Shown here piece by piece: positions 57,236 to 64,000 of a stretch of 64,000 bases of DNA (positions within the stretch are counted from its first letter, which is position 1; every line of letters begins with the position of its first letter). Source of the DNA: Chondrilla cf. caribensis (taxonomy: Eukaryota; Porifera; Demospongiae; Chondrillida; Chondrillidae); NCBI GenBank assembly GCA_964020155.1, contig OZ026557.1, positions 3,794,966-3,858,965 on the forward strand. The letters run 5' to 3'. Position numbers and translations under genes: made by a program. The notes under the pieces were generated by a model. The model made no database searches and had not been told where the DNA came from. It saw only the letters and a program-made list of their open reading frames with translations.

Positions 57236-57850
57236 AAGACTCAATTAAACCACTGATAACCATCATTACAATGTACTGTATGTTGTATGCATCATTATAC
57301 AATCACTACGTGTACCACACAAATGGGGAGCACTATATATAGGCAGCATATGTACAACAATGCAGGAATGATTGACAATATTGTGTATAGACTAGTGGTA
57401 GCTACTAATAAGTGATTATTATCGCTGATTGGGTACTCTAAAATTAATTTTTAGGGGTTGCTTGAAAAAGATGCCCTATTTTGAAATTCCAAGAATTAGA
57501 AATTGATCTGGAATTCGGGCATAACGGGTATGCCAAACGTAATAACCTCGAAACCCAAAAAGAGATGCCTAAGTAGTTCCAGTGTGTGTGTGTGGGGGGG
57601 GGGGGGGAATACTTGTTGGTTTGGAGAGTTTGGTGTAATAGGATCAGACTTTGACCCACGTAACTACCTTTCAATGCACAAAACATAATTAAACAATGCA
57701 CTAATACACATAATATGAAGTTGTATGCATCAGCATAAATTTATAAATATCATTTTAACACACTCACAAAATTGATACATACGTACATATTTCTGAAATA
57801 GAGATATTCGTAATAATAATTTTAATATGCAGTGTGTGTGTGTGTGTTTG
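57236..57850. other. Duplicated spacer
   Basis: Matches 47564-48430 without the MITE-like insertion. A G run (57592-57607) and a GT stretch near 57580 are present. No gene. Confidence 0.5.
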
Positions 57851-59137
57851 GGTGTGGGTGCTAAACTATGAAACATTTCATTATTTTTGTGAAATTTAGG
57901 TAGGTGAATTACACACAGCAAGTTCAACTCTGGCGGTCGATGAGGTCATTCCCACATCTGTACAGGCATCCTACGGACAAACAAGATGGATGAATATAAC
58001 ATCTGGAGAACATACAGCGAGGCAGACACACACAGACAAGTGCTGTAACACACACAGCAGCAAATATGTACATATATACATACGTACGTACCTGATAGTC
58101 CTCATCTGATCCACCTTCGAAAGGGGTGTTGAGGTCATTCTGTCCACAAATATTCTGGTTGTTATCAACGGGTTCGAGCCTAATGTCCCCAGCTGGGGAG
58201 TCCTGTGGGCGGTGGTGGACGTGGATGTCCTTGACAAAGTTGGTGAATGTATTGACCAGACCAGTGGCTATGGTGAGAGGTCCCTTGATGGTGGCCTCAC
58301 TGAGGGTCTTCCTTTGAAACGTGAAGTTGCTGGTGTGGCATATGGTGAAACACGAGGGCTGGTGTTGTCCGGATTAGGTCCTAGTTGAGGAATAGGCTGG
58401 GATGGTCCATCTGGCGAGGACAGCACCTCCCAGTCCGGTAGCCCCCCAATGCTGTCTTCTCCACAAATAGTGTTATTCCTGTCGTTGGTCCTGTCCTCGA
58501 CAGCGTTCTGCTGAGTCTGTCCAGCAGCAGTGAGGGGAGCATTCGGATCAAAGCACGGTGGAATGACAATAACAAATTCATCACTGGAATCTGTAAACAA
58601 CAACAACAACAATAGATTTTACATGATGGCTGTGCACATTAGAGGGTACGTACGTACATAGGGTACAAGCACCACAAACTCATTTCTTCTAACGCATACT
58701 CTCCAATTGGTACACTGATGCATGTATGTAGGCTGTGCTCTTCAGTATGTAAGTATTGACATAGCAAATTGTACACTGTAGGGATGAGTTCAGAGGAGAG
58801 CTTAGAGGTGAGCGTATAAGTGAGTCTGTTCTATGTACTGTAGCAAACAAAGTCCCAGGTGAGACACAGCAGAGGGGATGTGTGCTCAGAACAGGACAGG
58901 TTGGAGGGAAGCCATCCATCACCCTCTCACTAACCTCGAAGTTCCCTGCTGGTTGCAGGCTCTGCAGTGGTGGCTCTAGACTTCTGAACTCTGGCTCGTC
59001 ATCAAAATTCCCATTATAATGTGTTGACAAGGGCTTTGGGAGATGTTCATGAACTACAACTGCAAGAGTAGATAAAGAATTAGACAATGCACATTGAAGT
59101 GCAGGTTGCACATGCAATTGATGTGACTACACACAAT

Positions 59138-59372
<235 letters not shown>

Positions 59373-59974
59373 CTCTTACATAGACTTTCATCAAGTTTAA
59401 GTTTTGCATCTTTCAAAGTTTCAAAAGGATCTTTTTTCCATACTTCAAGTACCTTCTCTATGGACCAGTCTATTGGGAAAGAAGTCATGTAACAGTCACA
59501 TGATATATAGCAAGCATATTCTCCTCACCATAATGGACCAGTAGCAACTCAGCTGCAAATGAACGGAGCTTGATCTCTCCACATTTAGGCACAGACATGG
59601 ATAGCAAAGCCCGCACGTCTGTGGGTACCGTCAGTTTTGCCTTCAACTCCTTCACAAGCTCCTCCGTCATCTCGTGCAATCCTTCTGGGTGCTGCATTGT
59701 GTAGGTCTGGCACACACAAATAGAGATAAATGGATTCATTCCTAGATGACAAGACACATTCCCACAACACCGAGTACACTAGTTGGTAGAATAACGGTCT
59801 CCACACAAAAATGGAGTAGAACCAACTCTCGCCATTCAAATATGAGGATCAGACGTGCTCTTGCCCTAAAGGAGAGGTCATTGTCTGTTTCCATTTCTGA
59901 TTATTCTGTTGGCTACAAATGAGAATTGGGATAGAAAAAATGTCAAAAATTGCAAGTTACAAGTTCACCATACA

Positions 59975-60500
59975 CAGTCACTCACAGCACACTACACACA
60001 GCACTCTATACACACTCACACACAACACTCACAGCACACTACACACAACATTACATACACACACACTACACACAACACTCTACACACTCACACACAACAC
60101 TCACAGCACACTACACACAACACTACATACACACACACTCACACACACCACTCTACACACTCTACACACTCACTCACAGCACACTCACTCACAGCACACT
60201 ACACACTCACAGCACACTACACACAACACTCTACACACACACACACTCACACACAGCACTTTACACACTCACACACAGTCACTCACAGCACACTACACAT
60301 GCACAACACTCTATACACACACAGCACTCTACACACTCACAGCACACTACACACAACACTCTACACACTCACAGCACACTACACACAACACTCTACATAC
60401 ACACACACTCACACACAGCACTCTACACACACACACAGTCACTCACAGCACACTACACACAACACTCTATACACACACAGCACTCTACACATTCACTCAC
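59975..60500. repeat. Minisatellite in intron 3 of copy C
   Basis: About 525 bp built from CACTCACAGCACACTACACA and ACACTCTACACAC phrases with a variable period of roughly 30-50 bp. His/Thr-rich frames across it are artefacts. Confidence 0.85.
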
Positions 60501-60626
60501 TATAAACACCATCTTGGGCTACAGTAGTTTTACTATGACAAATTGACCAGAATCCGATGCTAAATCACATGGAGTCTTCCCCAAAGTGTTCTTTATCAAC
60601 AACGGAGACCCATAAGCCAAGAGAAG

Positions 60627-61005
60627 CTGGGTGTTGGCGTTAGAAGAGAGTGTAATAAGGACATGTGCATGGTGCATACAGAATCTCTAGATACATGTAC
60701 GTACGTACATACGTAGGTATACACAATATACATACATACAAAGCACACCATGTACGCACAAATGTACAGTTGAACATCCTTAATGTGAAATTCTATGGAC
60801 AATTCCACAATTCCATGCTAAAAGCATTTCATGTTGACAGTACTCACATAATGCACGTGTACATCAGCTGAAAATGTAGGGACTTAACAAAAATCTTATG
60901 CTGTAGAGATTTTGTATTAATAAGGCTCAACTGTACACATAAATTGTACAATACATTACATACATACATTCAAACATACATTGGTACAGGTACACACTTA
61001 CGTAC
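60627..61005. other. Intron 2 of copy C
   Basis: AT-rich intron with TACG and CATA short repeats near 60695-60735 and 60955-60990. No ORF of interest. Confidence 0.4.
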
Positions 61006-61084
61006 TTCAACACATCCAAGTAGACCAGACTGAACAGCCAGATGTAATGGTGTATTCTCATCCTACACAGCATTGAAACGTGTG

Positions 61085-61086
<2 letters not shown>

Positions 61087-61180
<94 letters not shown>

Positions 61181-61192
61181 CACACACACACA

Positions 61193-61243
<51 letters not shown>

Positions 61244-61275
61244 CACACACACACACACACCACCACCACCACCAC
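61087..61275 (-). repeat. CA/GT microsatellite in intron 1, copy C
   Basis: On the gene strand GT repeat follows the donor region (GACAAG then GTGTGGTGGTGG). A 15-bp insertion relative to A and B lies between CATCTGTG and the repeat. Confidence 0.9.
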
Positions 61276-61784
61276 ACCTTGTCCAACAGACACACAGATG
61301 GATGATAAACATAACTCTTGTCCATTTCATTTCTCCTCTCGCGGTCCGACCCATTGATCAAACGGTAGTTGATATTCTTTCTTCACAGGCTGGTCTAAGA
61401 GCATTTGGAGGAGTTCCTTTCTCTTTTTCTCTGTTCTCTGACTCGAACGAGAAGAAGCACACGCTACATGAAAGGCTGTTTGACCATTGCAGTTAGTTAC
61501 GAAAGGATCACCGCCAAATCGAAGGCATTCGTTCAGGAAAAATTTGTGCTCAGCGAACCTGACAGCGTATATCAGAGGCGTGTCGTTGGAAGGACTGGGT
61601 CCCATGTGTTATTAGGATTAAAGTTCTTCTGTAAGTGGGCTGACATATCGGATTCCGAAGACTGCATTTTCCGAAGGATCTCTTCTTCTCCAGGTAAGTT
61701 CCATTTGGATTCCTTTTTACTGTCATCTTTCCGTTCTTCTTCGGTTAGAAAAAAATGAAAGAACTTCGTTTCTACTGCACCCAT

Positions 61785-62430
61785 CTCCAGTACGCACTGA
61801 TCATTATAGAATCTGTCACGAGTCTTTAGGTAACATAATGTCATAATGTGTTCTCACACGTTACTGAAACAGTGAATTTATATTTCCTAATGCGCAAAAA
61901 GATGGCCGATTTCAAAAGCCCGAGAATTAGAAAATCGGCTAGAATTCAAGCGAAACGGCTTCGCCGAACTTTTTATCTCCAGCGAAGGTTTTTCCAAACC
62001 TAAAGTAGACGTCCAAGTATTTTGAGTGCCGGGGAAGGCTTCTGCGACTCCACTTTTACCAATTTTTATCAAATTGTACACTTAGGGCAACTATAAATAG
62101 CGCAGATACTAATAATAAAAATAGATAGGTCACGGTAGCCGGTTGGTCAGGTGACACGACTCTAGGCTCCAGGTCGCGGGTTCGAAACCTCAAAAGGACG
62201 GTTTTTTTCCCTGAAAAAAAAAAAGAGCTCACTTCCTGGTGGTCAGTCGCAATACTCTCTACAAAGAACCGTAGGGGGGAGCTTTGGGACTCGCGGCTGA
62301 CCTCCCAGCTAGAATAGTGTCTTCTGCATTCGCGGAATGACCAAGTACACAGTATCTGTGGAAGTCCCTATAAAGCCGACCATGGGTTTGTTCGACCCCG
62401 AGTGGGTGACCTTTTTAATTTTTTTTTAAC
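61785..62430 (+). mobile_element. Upstream region and tRNA-derived SINE, copy C
   Basis: The SINE spans about 62128-62430, with the same head (B box GGTTCGAAACC) and body as the other two. Promoter-proximal DNA 61785-62127 is conserved, with a 2-bp TA insertion near 61806. Confidence 0.65.
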
Positions 62431-62439
62431 GCAAGACTC

Positions 62440-62710
62440 CATAAACCACCCGTAACCATCTTACTATAATTTACGGGGTCTCTGTTTGTTTGTTTGTTCG
62501 CGAACTCCTCCTTCAGTTCGCATGCGATCGACGTCAAACTCCCCAATCCTTCTCAGCGGCACCCGTGAAGTATACTAAGGGTATTGGCGTTTCGTTTTAG
62601 GCCTTTCTTCTAGAATTCGAACGAAACCGTACTATCCCCGTACTTGAAAGGCGCCATTTATGACACGTTACGGACGAATACGCCCGTAGGGCGGGTAATT
62701 CGTACTCGTC
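62440..62710. other. Private insertion in copy C spacer
   Basis: About 255 bp lies between AACCATC and TCATTACAATGTACTG, which are adjacent in copies A and B. It is GC-richer, contains GTTTGTTTGTTTG and GGGCGGGTAATTCG, and lacks clear terminal repeats. Probably an element fragment. Confidence 0.5.
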
Positions 62711-62782
62711 ATTACAATGTACTGTATGTTGTATGCATCATTATACAATCACTACGTGTACCACACAAATGGGGAGCACTAT

Positions 62783-63967
62783 ATTATTATTATTATTATT
62801 ATTATTGTGCTGATGTAGGGAGACTCCCAAAATAGCACATACATATAACAGTCAATAGCTAAAACAATTTATAACAGTTCAACTCTTCTATTCCACATTC
62901 TCATAACTATCCTAGAAATCGTCTTCTCATGCAATCTTTTCATCACATCATTTAATTTGTCGTCCTCTTTCTTCATTAGCTGTTCCAGATCACATCGCTC
63001 ATCTTGTAGGGCCTCACAGGATGTGAGGAAATGCCTCTCATCTCCCATCTCTTTCTTGCATAGCAGACAGATCCTATCTTCTCTTGCTACTCCTCTCCAT
63101 CTCCCCGTCTCCACTTCCAGCTTTGCACATCCACATCTCAATTCCCCTATCAGCTTCCTCTGATCTTTGCTTTGCACTCTCACTGCTCCTCCCATCTTCC
63201 ACTCTGCAAAAGCTATATCTCCTACTAAAACTTCCCAATATCCTAACTTCTGTGATCTGCTGCAGCCCTCTCTCCACTCTTCCTGGAGCTTCCTCCATAC
63301 ACATGCCTCCAACATCTCGTTCACCTGACCAAGTGACAAATCTCCAAAGATTTCTCCCGGCGAACCATGCCCATTCCACCCCATACACTCCAAGAACCCC
63401 TCATCCCCTTCCATCCATCCTATACCCCCTCATTTGCCCATGCCATCACTCTATTCAGTAACCTCATCTTCTCATTCCTACTAGCTTTTATGTAGTACTT
63501 AATCGCCCTAATTTTTGCTTCCCATCTCACAGGCATCCACCCTGCTTCCAATTCCAAGCCCAAAAGGGGGAATTTGGAGTGAACCCCCAAACGACTTCTA
63601 ATTGCTGCCCGTTGAACTTTCTCCAATTTATATTCATTTCTACATAGCAACCCCAATATTTCAGCAGCATACAACATGGAACTTCTCACATATGACATAT
63701 ATAGTTTCGTAAACGTTTCCCACCCTACATTCCCCAAGCCTCTGATTAATCTATTCACCCCATATAAAGCTTTCCTACTATTTTCCATTACTGACTCCAT
63801 CATCCTATCTCCCTTCAATGATTCATCAATTGTAACCCCCAGATATTTGTACTCAGCAACCATTTGAATAACTTCCCCTCCTATCCTAAAAACTTCCTTA
63901 CATCTCTTTATTCGTCTCTTGTCACGAAAATGAATCACACCACTCTTACCCACATTGATCTTCATCT
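62783..63967 (-). mobile_element. 5'-truncated LINE (reverse transcriptase C-terminal half)
   Basis: Minus-strand frames 63965-63420 and 63414-62869 encode the end of an RT domain (GKSGVIHF, YKYLGVTIDESLKG) and a zinc-like tail (CLLCKKEMGDERHFLTSCE), separated by one frameshift near 63417. The element ends in an ATT/TAA simple tail (62783-62806). It is inserted in the copy C spacer: flanks GGGGAGCACTATAT and TATATAGGCAGCATATG are contiguous at 57326-57350. The left, 5' end of the element is missing. Confidence 0.85.
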
Positions 63968-64000
63968 TATATATATAGGCAGCATATGTACGACAATGCA

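Noticed and set aside
59975..60500. CRISPR-like array
   Set aside because: Direct tandem repeats without unique spacers, inside an animal gene intron.

Overview
This window is animal nuclear DNA. It is AT-rich, its genes have small GT-AG introns, and it is dense in microsatellites, MITEs, SINE/LINE debris and one LTR retrotransposon. A sponge, perhaps a demosponge such as Amphimedon, fits best: tandem Frizzled-like 7TM receptors, DUF4419 proteins and compact genes. That assignment is inference from gene style, not a database match.

Positions 1-44 kb hold a tandem array built from one repeated module. A single-exon gene on the minus strand (DUF4419 family, about 370 aa, six copies) stands head-to-head with a six-exon gene on the plus strand. 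The plus-strand gene encodes a receptor-like protein of about 620 aa with an N-terminal membrane anchor, a glycosylated ectodomain and a seven-helix Frizzled/Smoothened-like core. DUF4419 copies 3, 4 and 5 are open; 1, 2 and 6 carry a frameshift or a stop. Receptor copies 2, 5 and 6 are fully open across six exons, copy 1 is open with an altered tail, copy 4 has lost exons 1-2, and the module-3 receptor is reduced to its promoter. Two stray exon-1 copies and two copies of an unidentified terminal exon lie between modules. Introns and spacers carry mobile elements: a 790-bp foldback element nested in a smaller MITE, a 498-bp TIR element, a pogo-like MITE, LINE fragments and a 185-bp satellite.

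Positions 46-62.5 kb hold three decayed copies of a minus-strand gene. Its spliced product would join an ankyrin/UBA-like N-terminal half resembling ANKIB1 (without the RBR ligase module) to a C-terminal tail resembling NBR1 (LC3-interacting motif plus UBA domain). Copy C (right) keeps the exon chain but lost the UBA. Copy B keeps the UBA but lost exons 3-7. Copy A keeps only exon 1. Each copy carries upstream DNA with a tRNA-derived SINE. A 6.36-kb Ty3/gypsy retrotransposon, with LTRs that differ at one base, sits in the last intron of copy B just past its splice donor.

The right edge (62.8-64 kb) is a 5'-truncated LINE in minus orientation. A feature shared by both gene families is that long GT or CA microsatellites begin at, or within a few bases of, 5' splice sites.
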